A DNA stretch of 64,000 nucleotides from NCBI GenBank assembly GCA_028023455.1, contig JAQFVV010000020.1, forward strand, positions 4,017,092 to 4,081,091. Reading direction: 5' to 3'. Below, piece after piece: positions 50,553 through 63,400 of the stretch. The notes beneath the pieces were generated by a model. It saw only the letters and a program-made list of their open reading frames with translations, ran no database searches and was not told the origin of the DNA. The stretch's first letter is position 1. The number at the start of each line of letters is the position of its first letter. The position numbers and the translations under genes are program-made. This stretch comes from Epiperipatus broadwayi. Lineage: Eukaryota > Onychophora > Udeonychophora > Euonychophora > Peripatidae.

Positions 50553-51543
50553 CTAAACTATGAATAAATGACCTATCAATATGAATGAATATTTCATTAA
50601 TGCTATCAATATGTTGCAACCATTCATCTTCATTTAAATGTTCTTCAATCCTTTCCCAGAACATAAAAGCTTTTAAAGGCATTCCTGGTGTTAAAAGTGC
50701 AGGAACCACATGAAGATCTCTAAGTCCTCTTATATCTACTTGAACTGCTAGAAGAGGACAAACTGAAGTTAAATTTAACCATGAATCTTTCCTAATAATG
50801 TGTTGATGAGGATCACCAGGCCTACATTTAATTTTCAGAAGTTTCAGTTTTCCTTTTAGTGTAAAAGTAAAAATTTCGAAAATTTCTTCAGATATATAAT
50901 TATAATTTAAACAAATAGTTTCTAAATTAGTAAAACTTAGAATAAGTTCTTGAAATATGGATTGGTGCCAAATATTCTGATCGTACCAAAAATAATCAAA
51001 GATATTAAGAATTTTAAGCCCTTTACCACTTCCTTTAGCTAAACCTTGAAGAATAGTAATGCCTTCTTTGAAAGTAATATTTGCTTTATCCATTTCAAAT
51101 TGTTCTAATGAATGTTGTTGTTTTAAAAAAGTACTCAAAACTTCTGCAAATATACTCTTTTCCTCTTTTGTAATTCCAATATATGTTCCAATAATTTCTA
51201 AAAACCATATATATACGCTAAATGAAATTAAACAACATTCTTCTGACATAGTGTTGAGAAACACTGTAAAAGAAAATAAGGAGTTACTAAATGCATTCAA
51301 AGGTAATAAAAATATTTTAACATTATTGAAATAACGTCCGTACCTTAGAACAGTCGCTATTGTTTTACTGATTGCATTTTCATTTTTCATGCCATTTAAA
51401 TCAAAAATAATATCCCGCCATAAAGAAGGGCTGCTGTAAGCCCTACACCAATTTTTGCACACCAAAGATGCTGATGAGCGCTCCCTACTATTAAGTTCTT
51501 TAAAAATTTTCTCCAAAATAATTTGTGGAAGATCGGCCCACAT
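50553..51543 (-). CDS. F-box/LRR protein, exon 1
   Basis: Exon 1 of an F-box protein, the family that recruits substrates to SCF (Skp1-Cullin-F-box) ubiquitin ligases. The F-box lies at about residues 3-48 and shows DLPQIILEKIF, SLVCKNW and PSLWRDI. Weakly repetitive leucine-rich sequence follows to about residue 330. The open frame begins earlier, at 51639. I prefer the Met at 51543 because the F-box starts two residues later and the upstream residues look like translated AT-rich leader; Met at 51558 is also possible. The frame would run on to 50476, but a strong donor (G then GTAAGA, GT at 50552-50551) cuts it in phase 1, after a conserved-looking stretch and before low-complexity residues. 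The phase matches the acceptors of exons 2 and 3. It is the only long (over 300 codons) clearly cellular ORF here. The paralog group is uncertain. Confidence 0.85.
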
Positions 51544-51639
51544 TATAAAATAGATCATTATAAAATAAAATTTTATTTTGCCCAAAAAAAAACCATATAT
51601 TTGTGAATTGATTGGAATCGTATTTATAACGTGCAGCAC

Positions 51640-52341
51640 GTGAATTTAATAATTATTTTTTAAAATATTTTTTGGAACAATGTTTCGTAAAAAATATTAC
51701 AATATTATATTGTTGTATCTTTTAAAATCTTCATTTTGATTGTTTTATTATTAATAATAAATATATTAGACTATTTATTTTTATAATTATAAGCAACTTT
51801 ATTGCATTTATTCTTATTATTATTAATTCAAATTTGCAAATGTTTGTTCGTCTGCGTAATGAAGAAAGAAACTACTTCGCTACGCAGACACATAAACGTT
51901 GACAAATTTGAATCAGCAATACAAACAAAGGGAAAAATCAATATTAGTAGTAGTAATAAAAGTGTTTGGTAAAAGTTTGTTTATTCACATTATTACAATT
52001 TACTCTTTTTAAATAAATACTTTAGTGATAATTATTCTTTATTTTCCTTTTTTGTTGTTGTTTGTAATAAATTAGCAAAATGTTTTTATGACAGCCGCTG
52101 ACTTTATTTATTATCTACTTTTTTGTTTAGATACAGCTGAGCGCGCTTTCGATATGTGATTAGGTTGCCAAAGAATATATTATTTTTAGGCCAGTTATAC
52201 TATTTAAATTAATACATAAATTATTATTAAAGACAATAAAGAAAAAAACTTTGTTAAAAGCCAAAAAAAGAAAAAGTATTTTTTCCAGACTCAAAAATAA
52301 TTAGACCATTCTCCCCCCTCCCCGCACATTGCTGTGCTCAC
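51640..52341. other. Upstream region of the F-box gene, no gene recognised
   Basis: The likely promoter side of the minus-strand F-box gene. An imperfect inverted pair lies at about 51825-51915 (AATTCAAATTTGCAAATGTTTGT / ACGTTGACAAATTTGAATC). AT content is too high to call promoter elements. Confidence 0.3.
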
Positions 52342-52820
52342 GGTGTTGTATTTGGACAAGTTGTTGTTTGAAATAAATGCAAGTTGTTAAAACAAAATTT
52401 AAAAAAATGTAGTTTGTTTACAATACAAAATAATTAATTAATACATGTTTTATATATGTATATATAAATAAAAACTGAAATCGGATAAATAAATAAAAAC
52501 AGAAATGTGATAAATCAAAGAGTCGGCTCTGTAATGTTACAATGGTGTTGTATTTGGACAAGTTATTGTTTGAAATAAATGCGTGTTATTAAAACAAAAT
52601 TTAAAAAAAAAAACTAGTTCGTTTACAATCCAAAATAATTTATTAATACATGCATTTTATATATATATAAATAAAAACAGAAATCGGTGTCGTATTTGGA
52701 CAAGTTGTTGTTTGAAATAAATGCATGTTGTTAAAAAAAAAAAACTAGTTTGTTTGCAATCCAAAATAATTAATTAATATATGTATTTTTTATATATATA
52801 AAAATAAAACAGAAATCAGA
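52342..52820 (+). repeat. Tandem repeat, three units of about 140-200 bp
   Basis: GGTGTTGTATTTGGACAAG begins units at 52342 and 52544, and GGTGTCGTATTTGGACAAG at 52686. Each continues with TTGTTTGAAATAAATGC and a TATATA-AAATAAAAAC tail. Unit 1 is longer because of an extra insert with ATCGGATAAATAA. Confidence 0.8.
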
Positions 52821-54938
52821 TAAATCAAAAAAAGATTCGCTCAGTAATTTTTTCACATAAACAACGCTATCAAGCGACTTGTATGGGCTAAACAATCCAT
52901 TCTACTTGATGACATTGTTGCTAGCCAAAAGTAATTAAAAATATCATTTATCAGGCACAACTTCCCAATTGCTATCAGTAATTGAGTGCTAGCAATTGTG
53001 TCTTTTGGCTAATGGTGACCAGCAGCATGTTTTGCGATCAATTGCTCTCACAATTCATACTTAGCTTACCGTATCAGTTAGCTCTGATACGTGTTGTTTA
53101 CCGTCTACATGAATGCTGACACTTAACATATCGCTAAGTTATCATGATAGGATGTTAATAATTTAAATGACGGAAAGTGAATATTAGTGAATTAATATTC
53201 CTGGAAAGTGAACCAATATTCACTCAGAAGTCTAATAACAAGGAACCAAATAGATTTACAATCTTTTCTTAACTTTGTTGAAAGACTTTTCTATTCCAGG
53301 AAAGGATTTCTTTTACATAATCAAAGACTGTTATCAGCATAGGTAACACAGTACCTAATGTACCCTCCCTAAATGCATTAAAATTAGGAAATGTGGTGAT
53401 TCAGCATACCTGAATCTAAAGTCTCATACATTGCTAGAGCTTGCATTGGTAAAAAAAAATGGCTACTTGTGAAAAAAATTCTTCATTCAAACTGCCTCTA
53501 TTGCATAATATATTAAATTACGGTTTGCAAAAAAAAAAAAAATTAAATAAAGGAACATTTATTACCAAACAAAAATAAATTGTTTTTTGAGCATTGTTTA
53601 TCAACCAAAAATAAAACTATGTCTGAAGTAATCAAATCAACATTAGTGAAAAAACATGGTATTAACAAACGAACATTTTGCAAATATATTCAATTATTTT
53701 CCAAAAAAAAAAAAAAAAACCTAACCTAAACGAACATTTCTTACAAAACAAAAAAATATTGTTTTTTTTTTAAAAAAAAAAAATCTAAAATAAAGGAACA
53801 TTTATTATAAAAATAAAAAAAAACTTATTAATAAAAAATCTATAACATTAGTTTAAAAAATAATAAAGTAATGTAATTTTAAAGAGTCTGCATATTGTTT
53901 ATTTGTTAAAATATTCAAGAAAATGTAATGGCCCGGTAACATTATATCGATGTGTTTTGTTGGAGGAACAAGCCATCAAGCTGGATGGACTGCCATAAGT
54001 ATGAATACTAAAAAAATTGTTTATACTATTGTCATCTCCTTAATTAACTTCTTATCTTGGAATAAAACCTACATAAGATATACTTAATTATGCCTTTTTT
54101 CTCTATTATATCCCAGGAAAAAATACCACAAAGCAACCTTATATAAAAATTAAATAAAATCTTTTTTCTTTAATGTCTCTTTTTCATAACTTTTTTATAT
54201 ATTTTTAAAAATCAGAATGTATATGTTTTAATTATCTTGTTTTTTTTTTTTCTTATATTAAGATCATTTTGAAGTAATGTAACATTCCATCAGATATTCC
54301 TACATAAATACTTTCAATTGTAATTTTAAATATATTTTGCTCTAATTTTAAATCTTTTCAGTTTCTGATAACAAAAACTAACTTACTACAATTTTTCCTA
54401 TATTATAAAATATTATTTATATTTTTCTTAAATATAAATCTTTAAAATATTAATAATAAATATAAATAATTATATTATTATTATTATTTTTAAATATTTA
54501 TTATAAAATATTTTTTAATAATCCTTAAAGAATTACAATGCTACTTTTATTATTCAATCTCGTGAGTACTCTTAACCTGTTCTCCCTTATATGTAAGACC
54601 ATAGATGATCATGAAATAGATATAACATTATTTATTTTATATGATGTTGATGTTTTGTCATAGGCTGACAAATTTAAAAGATAATCATAAAGATCAAAAC
54701 TTTATCAGTTGACATTTCCAATTTTCTAAATGACAAATCATTCAGTGATTATCATAATGCTAACGTTGCTTCTGATGATGATGATAAGAATAATAACAAC
54801 AACAACAGAAATCAATGCAATGGAATAAAACATTTTAAATAATCTAAATAAAAAACGTAAAGTCTTTATGTGTAGCAACACTATTATAAATAATAAACAA
54901 ACTTAGTTTTAAAATGTTTATTTTTTTTTCAACTTTTA
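52821..54938. other. AT-rich intergenic sequence with low-complexity repeats
   Basis: From 53440 to 53860 there are poly-A/T runs around a recurring GAACATTT-TTA motif (about 53545, 53690, 53730, 53790). No gene. This is the intergenic space between the F-box gene's start and the paralog's end. Confidence 0.35.
54917..54922 (-). terminator. Polyadenylation signal AATAAA after the paralog's terminal exon
   Basis: AATAAA on the minus strand 17 nt past the TGA stop, in an A-rich stretch. The short distance supports the exon as a genuine gene end. Confidence 0.45.
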
Positions 54939-55084
54939 TCAAGATAGTCTTGTATTTAATGATATTAAATGAAATTTAAATGGAATCATTTTAAATTCTA
55001 TATCAAAGTTCTTGAGTAGACTTGAAATTTCTTCATGTAGTGAATTATTTCTAGAATTACAGCAAACATAACATTTCTTCAGAC
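54939..55084 (-). CDS. Terminal exon of a second F-box/LRR-type gene (paralog)
   Basis: Acceptor TTTTGTAG ends at 55085. The exon is open for 48 codons to a TGA at 54941-54939, followed by AATAAA. The peptide starts GLKKCYV and has SLLKNF near its middle. This parallels exon 3 of the downstream gene (GLEKFHV; FLLKK) in position, phase 1 entry and overall length. The open frame extends upstream to 55160, but the part before the acceptor looks like translated intron. I could not find its upstream exons between 55.1 kb and the window end, so they are either further right or unrecognised. Tandem duplication of the gene is inferred; the F-box itself is not visible for this copy. Confidence 0.5.
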
Positions 55085-56090
55085 CTACAAAATAAATAAA
55101 TTTCAAATAATATATAAGCAAGTGATGTTTGTCTGAAAGTTTAAAAAGATAGCATTTCATTTATCATTATATATTGGGCTATTTCCTACATCTAGTCAAC
55201 TTGTTAATGTTTTTAATAAAATTTAAACTGTATTCACAATTTTCTAAGTGCATTCAATGTTCATAATAATACACAAGAGAGCTAATAATGCTGTATGTTA
55301 ATTGTATGATTCCTCACCCTTTTTCTATTAATGCTGATCTGATCAGTGACTGTTTATCATAGAAGTCCAATCTGTTATATTTAGAATTATGACTACTAAA
55401 TTTAATATGACATTTGGCAGAATAACGTAATTGGTTTGAGCATCATCTTAAATTCATATTCACTCTCACATTAGCAAAGTCATTAGTCAGATCAGAAACA
55501 TTTGAAGACGAGATAAGAATGTCACTTGAAATATTATATCATATACTAATCTATGTCATATTACTAGCAATTAGATAAATTTGAAAAAGTATAAATAAAA
55601 TTTATTTTTTCTGAAAACGTTTAATAGTTCGTCTAAATAATGGAAGTAGTCTAACATATAACAACAAAAATAATAATGACAATATTTTTTATTTAACAAA
55701 ATTGTATTCTTCATTATTTTTGATTACAATATTTGTATTATGTTTACAAGTAGTTTGTTGCCCTCAGAAATCTTTAGGTACACATTCAGAGTATTGTTTT
55801 AAAAATAACTTATTTATTCATTAATTTATTCAGTATATGATTTTTTTAGATAGTTTATTTATTAATAAAATATAAAGAAACCTGTAGAGATTAAGCCCAA
55901 AAGATAAATTCACTAATGACTTTATTATATCCTTTAATTCTACTACTGTAAATATGACAATCATTGATTATATGATTCATGTTTTGTGTTTATCTATATT
56001 TATGTAAAATAAAATTTACAATTATTTACTACATAAACATTTAATAATATCTAATATATATGTTGATACGAAGATTTTCATGGGTTACAT
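55085..56090. other. Probably last intron of the paralog; no exon recognised
   Basis: Sequence directly upstream of the paralog's terminal exon. I searched by eye for an LRR exon like 38167-38331 and did not find one. Confidence 0.3.
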
Positions 56091-56262
56091 ATATAAAAGA
56101 CATATTTTGCGGGTTCATCCATGTTAAAATATTGTAAATAATGATATATGGACAACGTTTTGACTTGATCACACAAATCATCCACTGGGTGATAAAAGAT
56201 AGAAAGACGGTTGTAGAGACGCTACAATCACTGATTTGAAGAAAAAAAAACGTTAAAGTTCC
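56091..56262 (-). repeat. Downstream pseudo-LTR of the PLE
   Basis: Inverted partner of 56937-57100. Shared blocks include TTTGCGGGTTCATCC, CACCCAGTGGATGA-like and GACGGTTGTAGAG. It starts just after the endonuclease stop. Confidence 0.7.
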
Positions 56263-56278
56263 ACCAATAGCAAAAATG

Positions 56279-56936
56279 TTAAATTAAGAATGTTTTTTTA
56301 AAAAAATCTTTCCAAATAGGAGGAAGTTTGCATGTATTATCTCGCTTATTGATACAATCTGACCTTTTAAGTATTTCAATGGCTTCTCTAATTTTGCACT
56401 GGTAAAGATTATCACATCTGGATATGATCCTGGCACTAGAAAAATCAATTTTATAACCTAAATCTATAGTATGAAGTGAGAGTGCTGATGATGATGAGTG
56501 TTGTTTAACCGCATTAGCATGCACATCTCTCCTAATACTAATGCGACGATTACTCATACCTATGTAAGAAGCTTTACAATTTTCACATGAGATTTGCTAA
56601 ACACCATGAGATTCAAGAGAGACTGAATCCTTAGGCTTGGTTAGTATATTGCTGATCTTTTGATGAGTAGAAACATATGGAACACAAATTCTAATAGCTG
56701 ATTTATCATCTTTTTGTTTCCTATTATGTCCATTTTGGGCTTGAAATAAGGCTTTTTTAATAAATTTATAATTGTAACTATTTGCTAATAAAACACTATT
56801 AATATGGTTTATTTCTTCTTTCAGATGTGCCTTATCTGAAAGGTTAACTGCTCTATTTAAAAGAGTTTTGGCTACAGAAACTATCTGAGTTGGGTGATGA
56901 TGAGAATGGAAATGTAAATATCCACGTGTATATTCT
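56279..56936 (-). pseudogene. PLE C-terminal reverse transcriptase and GIY-YIG endonuclease
   Basis: Minus-strand reading begins in the RT C terminus: TRGYLHFHSHHHPTQIV, then a TLLNRA motif, the usual Penelope block after the palm. A linker follows, then the nuclease. The motif GVYQISC reads GV-stop-QISC, a single TAG replacing Tyr, followed by CKASYIGMSNRRISIRRD. The YIG and downstream Arg are intact. H-x(n)-E residues follow (HTIDLGYKIDF, REAIEIL), and the frame ends at 56279. Apart from that stop the frame is well kept, so this copy is younger than the one at 5490-7045. Confidence 0.75.
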
Positions 56937-57100
56937 TTAACGTTTTTTCCAAATCAATGATTGTAGCACCTCTACAACCGTCTATCTACCTTTTCTCACC
57001 CAGTGGATGAGTTGTGTGATCAAGTCGAACCGTCGGTATATCATTATTTAAAATATTTTAACACGGATGAACCCGCAAAATATGTCTTTTATATATATAC
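56937..57100 (+). repeat. Upstream pseudo-LTR of the PLE (inverted)
   Basis: Inverted copy of 56091-56262, placed directly before the truncated RT frame on the minus strand. Confidence 0.7.
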
Positions 57101-59809
57101 TTTAAGAAAATTCCATCTCAAAAAACTAAAAATAATTTTAAAAAACTACAAATATTTAACGTCTAGATGTTTGAGCATATAGATATTTTAAACGATTAAA
57201 TTATATTTATTATTTAATTATAAATTATTTTTTATAAATTATATTTATTGTAGTGTAATGTAAATAATGTACATTGCATGGAGATGAAATAGAATAGCTG
57301 ATCATGTGATTTTGAAAACAAAAACATCTTGATACGATTCTAATAAGGAATGAAAGCCCGGTTTATATATTAAATAATTTTGATTTATACTGAGTTGTCT
57401 TTATCAATTTTCTCTTATATATATATATAACTTGATTATTTTTAAATTTTACATATAGACATTAAATATCTTTAGTTTTTTATTTGATGGGATTTGTTTA
57501 AAATGTATAGAGTCTTTGTTTGAAAAAATACTGATGATTATATGTGTGCATATTTGAATATTAGGTAAGTTATTGTATGTTTATCTAATAGATAATTGTA
57601 ATACAATTGTTTTTTAGATCTGAAGAAGACTACTAGTCAATTGAAACTGTCATGAAAATTAGACAAAGCATTATGAAAAATACATTTTGAGAAGTAGGTA
57701 TTATTTTTATTTTGTAAAGATTTTACAGAAGCAATGCAATTAGAGTGAAGAAGTTTTATATAAATTTTGAATGTTCACAACTATATAAGTCAGTGGTTAT
57801 TAAATTTCATTTATGAAGCAGATAAACATTATGGCAATGAGTTGTCCTAAATCTGTTGGTATGATTCCAGAATACTTTTTGAAGATTAAATCTAACCGTC
57901 TTCTCTATTGAATCTGGAAAAAGAAATTTGTTTGGGAAATCATAAGAAGTCTATTTTTTATGCTATAATTTTTCGGGTTGTAGACTTTTGAGTGAATATA
58001 TCTTCTTTTCGAACAAATGTTGCACAGTAGATAATAAAATAAATTACGTTAAGAATTACATATAAGATAACATTTAACTAATTAAAATATTTATGAATTT
58101 TAGTACTCATTGAAAATAGTTTTTTTTTACAAAGTTAATAAACATGCTTTTATAAATATAAAACTTTCAATCTCTACATACATTTAAAACATGTGAATAA
58201 AAATACATGTAAAAAGATAAATGATTCCCAAGATGTATTTCTGTCTAAACCATCTATCATTAGATGATCCAGACTTTTACTTTTTATATATCTTCATTAT
58301 CATCATTCAGTATTTATCGATAACAAGTTATTACAATTCAATTTTAATATGCTATATTTCTTGATCGCAACTCATTTTGCGATATCAATATCGTATTTTA
58401 TAGAGAAGCCTTAACCTTTATTAGTAATTATTTTCTAGGTTGGAGTTTATTTCGTTTTTAGTACATACTTTTTTAAACTTAATTAACGATTAATAAATCA
58501 AATTATCAAATACAAACATAAATTTAGAATCATTATTGATGTTAAAAAACCAAAAAAAGTTGTTCACCACAATATTATTTCCAGAAGAAAAACTTTTATA
58601 ATTGATCATTAACTCATCAATGATAATTTATCCCACAGCAACTAACATTATAGATGGTGAGCTGTCCTAATATTGGATAAAATGATAATTGTCTATTTGG
58701 GGAGATTTGTTGGGTCTTCAATGTTTTTTTATTGGCATACTTTTCTTTTTTTTGACTGAAAACTTTTTTTTTTTACTAAGTGCAAACTTTTTATAAACGT
58801 TTATTTATTTAAATATGACATCAGCTATACAATGAACACATCTCTGTTTTTGAGATCTCTTTATTAAAAATAGTTTATTTTTGCATTTTTACTTCTTTTA
58901 TCTTAAATCTCTAACTATGATAATTATAAATTCCTTTAAATCTAATCTCCAATTTGACAGTTTTTTATTCTATTTTTTATTAAAATATTTCAATTGTGTT
59001 TAACAATCTTCATTTTCAAATACAAAATATGAAATTAAAAAAATTTACAAATGAATGTATTTACTAGAGTTTATATGTATGTGTGTGCACGCGTGAAAAA
59101 ACAAATTTATATGTGAAAGTTACTTTCTTTGAAAATGTATTATGACATCATTCTCTAGCTTTCAAAAAAAATAAAACATACTATTCTTTTTTTATTGTTT
59201 TTGTAATGAAAATTAATGAAAATGAAGTTATAAAAGATCCAATAATTAAGTGATACTTTTAAATTCATCTAATTTCTGTTGCTATAACATTTTTGTGTGA
59301 AATGTAAGATGAATATTTTTCTTTCATATTTTTTAATACTTATATTACACCGTATACATTACATATACACTCCACAAAAATGCACACTACATACCCCAAA
59401 CATATATATATATAAAAGCGTGCTAATAAGTGACATCTGACTTTATATTATATATTGTATAGAGTAGATTTCTCGTATCTGTAATTGTAATGGAAACATT
59501 TCTGTTAATTTTATATAAGCTTGTTACATATCATTGATACTGCATGAGTGTTAACCCAATCACAGAATAATGATAATATTCAAACCATGCACAATTTTAT
59601 TTAAAATATGCTACAACTAAATTCTTTAATAGTAGTTAGACTTTTAGAAATTGTCGTCTTGTCATTCATTTCTATATTATTTTGGCTAAAATAGTCATTT
59701 GATAGAGATAGCTTTATTGATCTTTAAATAAGATAAAGTTTATTTCAAAGGGCATCATTTTTATTGTTGAAGAATTATTATTACAGACTTATATTTTAAA
59801 TCTTCCATA
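57101..59809. other. AT-rich sequence, no gene recognised
   Basis: Stops are frequent on both strands. No repeat partner was noticed in the window. Confidence 0.3.
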
Positions 59810-59811
59810 TT

Positions 59812-60400
59812 ATTCTCAAACATGCAGTTTATTTCATCCATCCATTTCACATGTGGTCTCTTTCTGGGTCTTTTACAATCTCTCGGAATCCAGTTTAAGA
59901 TTTAAAATTATCCATCTATTATCATCTCTTCTAGCAATATATGTAGCCCAATTCCACTTCAATTTTTTAATTTTTTCAATGAGGTCAGTAGCACCTGTTT
60001 TTTCTCTTACCTATATATTGCATTTTCAATCTTTTCTTGTTACTCCTAACAGCATCTCTCCATACTTCTTTGAGTGGTCTGAAGTATCTGTATTGCTCTT
60101 CTATTAAGTGTCCAAGTCTCAGATCCATAAGTAAGAACTGGTAAAATACATTTATTATAAACCTTCCTTTTCAAACACATAGGCGTATTTCCTTTTAGAA
60201 TCAAGTTATTTCTACCAAAAGCACTCCAACTAAGTTTGATTCTATGATTAATTTCATCTATTATGTTTCCATCTGTATTAATAATCTGACCAAGGTATTT
60301 GTAGCTGTTAACTTCTTTTAACTCATCATAATCAATCTTTATTTTCATATTCTGAGAAAATCCACATATTGATAGTTATATTTTACTAAATAATTTTTAT
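59812..60400 (-). pseudogene. LINE 3' fragment: end of reverse transcriptase and C-terminal domain
   Basis: The open frame 60348-60046 carries blocks typical of the region after the RT palm in EN-RT LINEs: YKYLGQIINTDG, EINHRIKLSWSAFG, KRKVYNKCILPVLTYGSETW, then LQTTQRSMER. Beyond a stop and a frameshift the C-terminal block continues: WNWATYIARRDDNRW, then PRDCKRP-like and KWMDEI. The fragment is 5'-truncated at about 60400, as expected for incomplete reverse transcription. It is much less decayed than the LINE at 2.8-9.4 kb and probably belongs to a different family. Confidence 0.75.
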
Positions 60401-63400
60401 TGAATTATTATTGCATTAATTAAGAATTGTTGAAATACGTATTAAATATATTTTATTCCATAAGGTGATACAATATGCATAATAATATACTATTAAAATG
60501 AAGATATATGATTGATGAAAAAAAAATATAAAATCCTCTCACTTTTCAAAAGATTTTCATTAAAATTTATGCTCTAAAGCTAAACTATTGTAAGATGAAT
60601 ACTGAAATGAGTAATGTATTATTCATTTCTGTGTCAGCCATTTGGTTTTCCACTTGGGTGAGATTTTTTTTTTAAAAAAATTAATAAAAAAAAATCTAAT
60701 TCAGGCAGTTAAAGTGTTATGCAAATTATGCAAATTAATCAATAAATAAAAAAACTAGAAGAGGTTATTTAAAACAGAAAGAATTAAAACTTATATAAAA
60801 TCAATTATTATTTTTACATCTATTCTGAGTTCTCACTTTATTAGAATGATATCTGAGTTCCATTATGCTTAGTGAGTAAAATGAAAAAAAAAACATCATC
60901 TGCTAATCTAATTTGAGCATCTGAAAAATTTGACATGCTACTTCAAATAAATCTGGTTAAAATGAAAAAGCAATGCTTATTTCAAATTGTAGAGCTGAAG
61001 AGTACTAAAGTATATTATGGTCATATATGAACTGTTTAACATTTGCCATTGGAAATAAATAAATTACAGTTATCTTGCTGTATAAACCTTAGATTTAAAA
61101 GGGACTATTTAGACTTTATCTTAACTATTAAGTTTGTATTTAATACTGATACACTATATCTTATTTTATCAATTATTAAAGTAGAAAGTAAAAGTTAGTT
61201 GTTGTTTTTTTAAAAAAAGTTTAATTAAAATTAGTTGCATTTAATACAGCTGAAGCAAAAAGAAAAGAAAAATAAAATATTTATTCTGTATTATATATTT
61301 ATATTATGTTAACTTTGTAAGAACTTTTCTTTTAATACATGTTAACCAAATATTATTTTGTAGAAATTGTCAGTTTAAAAAAAGGGAAGAAATAATATTA
61401 ATTTTAAATGTAATATATATATATTGAACCAATCGCCTCTCAACTACGCCTAAAATTACCAATTAAATATGGGAAACAACAACAACTATCGACAAAAAAA
61501 AATATCAATTAATATTTTATTATACTTTGTCCTCCTAAATTTCCCTCCCAGAAAGTGGTTGGTTTTCATGTAAAGTGTCAACTATCATCAGTAGCAAACT
61601 ACCAATAACCCCCAATGCTTGACTATCAAATATACACTGACCAAATAAACTATTTTATTTTTAAAAGAAGAAAGAAATCCCTTAGGCACCAGCTAATTAC
61701 ATTAGAATTAGCATGTCTATCTGATCAGCATAACTTGGTACCTGTAATCCCTGCTAGCTCAATTGGTTTCCAACCACCCACTAATAGACAAACAAAAGGT
61801 ATCTTAAATGCCCCCTCAAAGCTACTACTACTTTTTTAAAAAACTAAATTTCCCAAACCATTCAAAATAATACTTCAATCCTTTAAAACCATAATACTAA
61901 TATTATACTGACTGCCAAAACATTTATATCTTTAACTTAGCAAATTTTTTATGAAATACTATTATCAATAATTAGATTTTTTCCCTCCTACTTTTATTAA
62001 GAAAAATAAATATTTATACTTACCCGCACTTATCAAAATAAACATAAATATTTTAAGAAAAATAATTTAAGTATTTTTTCATTTAAAATAAATTAATCGT
62101 TTTATCTTATAATGAAACACACACACTTCTTTTTTAAAAATTAAAATAAAGCATTTTAACACCTTACTTTAGCAAATAAAGTATACACATTACAATATAT
62201 TTTATTTATCTTTTTTTTTCTTTTTTTAACAAAAAAAAAAATCAAATCACACATACGTGCATGCAATTGTTTCAAAATATTATTTAATAATAAAAGCTGA
62301 TTTTACTTATTTTTATTATTGCAAATATCTTTTGAAGTTTAAAGTTTTATTTTTAAGATTAATTCATAAAGTTCACAGTTCTTTTAATAAAGTCTATCTT
62401 TTATTTTAAGAAGAAATCGGGAATATTAAAATACCAAAGTCAAACAATTACCTAAGATTTTTTTAATACAACGGAAACAGCATAATGGAATTATTTTTAA
62501 CTCATTGATGACCAGTAAATGACTCCTCCATAGATCCAGTGACATAGTATGATTTTCATGGCTGGTTTGGCATACACACACTCTACTGTTCTTTTAGTCT
62601 ATTTAAACATGATCACTTTCCTAACTAATTGCAAATCTTAAATACATAGAGCGGCTTTGGTCGACTGCACACCATGTTGATTTTAACAATTCAACATTTT
62701 TTTGGAGATATTACTTCAAGAAATAAGCACCACACAAACCCAAGCCAAAGAATAATAAAATGTTGAGCTATTTATACTGTTTTAAACAATGGGAAACTTT
62801 ATTAGCAGCAGCATCTTTGGTCTCATGAAATAAATCAGTTTTTGCTTCTATTTTTTATTAAAAATCACATACCCACACGCACATATATTTAATTATTTTA
62901 TTATAAGATAAAACAAAATCTCTTTATTTATTTTATTATAAATTGATTTAAAGAATATTAAAATCATTTTTTTATTACAAGACTTTTTTTTCCTCTTTTA
63001 AACAAAAAAAAAATCTTATTATTTTAAAAAGCGTTTACAGTTTATTTTTATTTAATAATAAATTCCCCCTCCCCACTACTCTTTAGGTTTTACATTTTAT
63101 TCTCTCTAGTTTAGATTTTTTTTATATTTTAAAATATGGGACTCATAAAATTAATTAAATATCAATGTACTTCATACAATATATATATATGCATAATCAT
63201 CCAAGTATTAAATAGAGTAAATAATTATTAATAGTTTTAAGTTAATAATTCAATTGTATCCATCGGATTCATTGGTCCATAGCCAACCCTGAGCTTGATT
63301 GCTGAGAATTCGATTTATGTAGGTGAACTTATAGTATACCTATGCAGTTGTTTGTTCACTATCAAATAGTTTAATTATTTCTGTATCCATATAAGAGGAT

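Larger units (their letters stand above)
56091..57100 (-). mobile_element. Truncated Penelope-like element between inverted pseudo-LTRs
   Basis: Inverted repeats of about 165-170 bp (56091-56262 and 56937-57100) enclose the C-terminal RT and the GIY-YIG endonuclease of a PLE. The 5' two-thirds of the RT is absent, so this is a 5'-truncated copy that still has a pseudo-LTR at each end. The layout repeats that of the PLE at 3093-7197, but the sequence is a different family. It lies in or near the last intron of the paralog, on the same strand. Confidence 0.7.

Noticed and set aside
51544-51639. Upstream extension of the F-box ORF with a hydrophobic stretch that could be read as a signal anchor
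   Set aside because: F-box proteins normally start close to the F-box and act in cytosol or nucleus; the stretch is AT-rich and followed by two better-placed Met codons.
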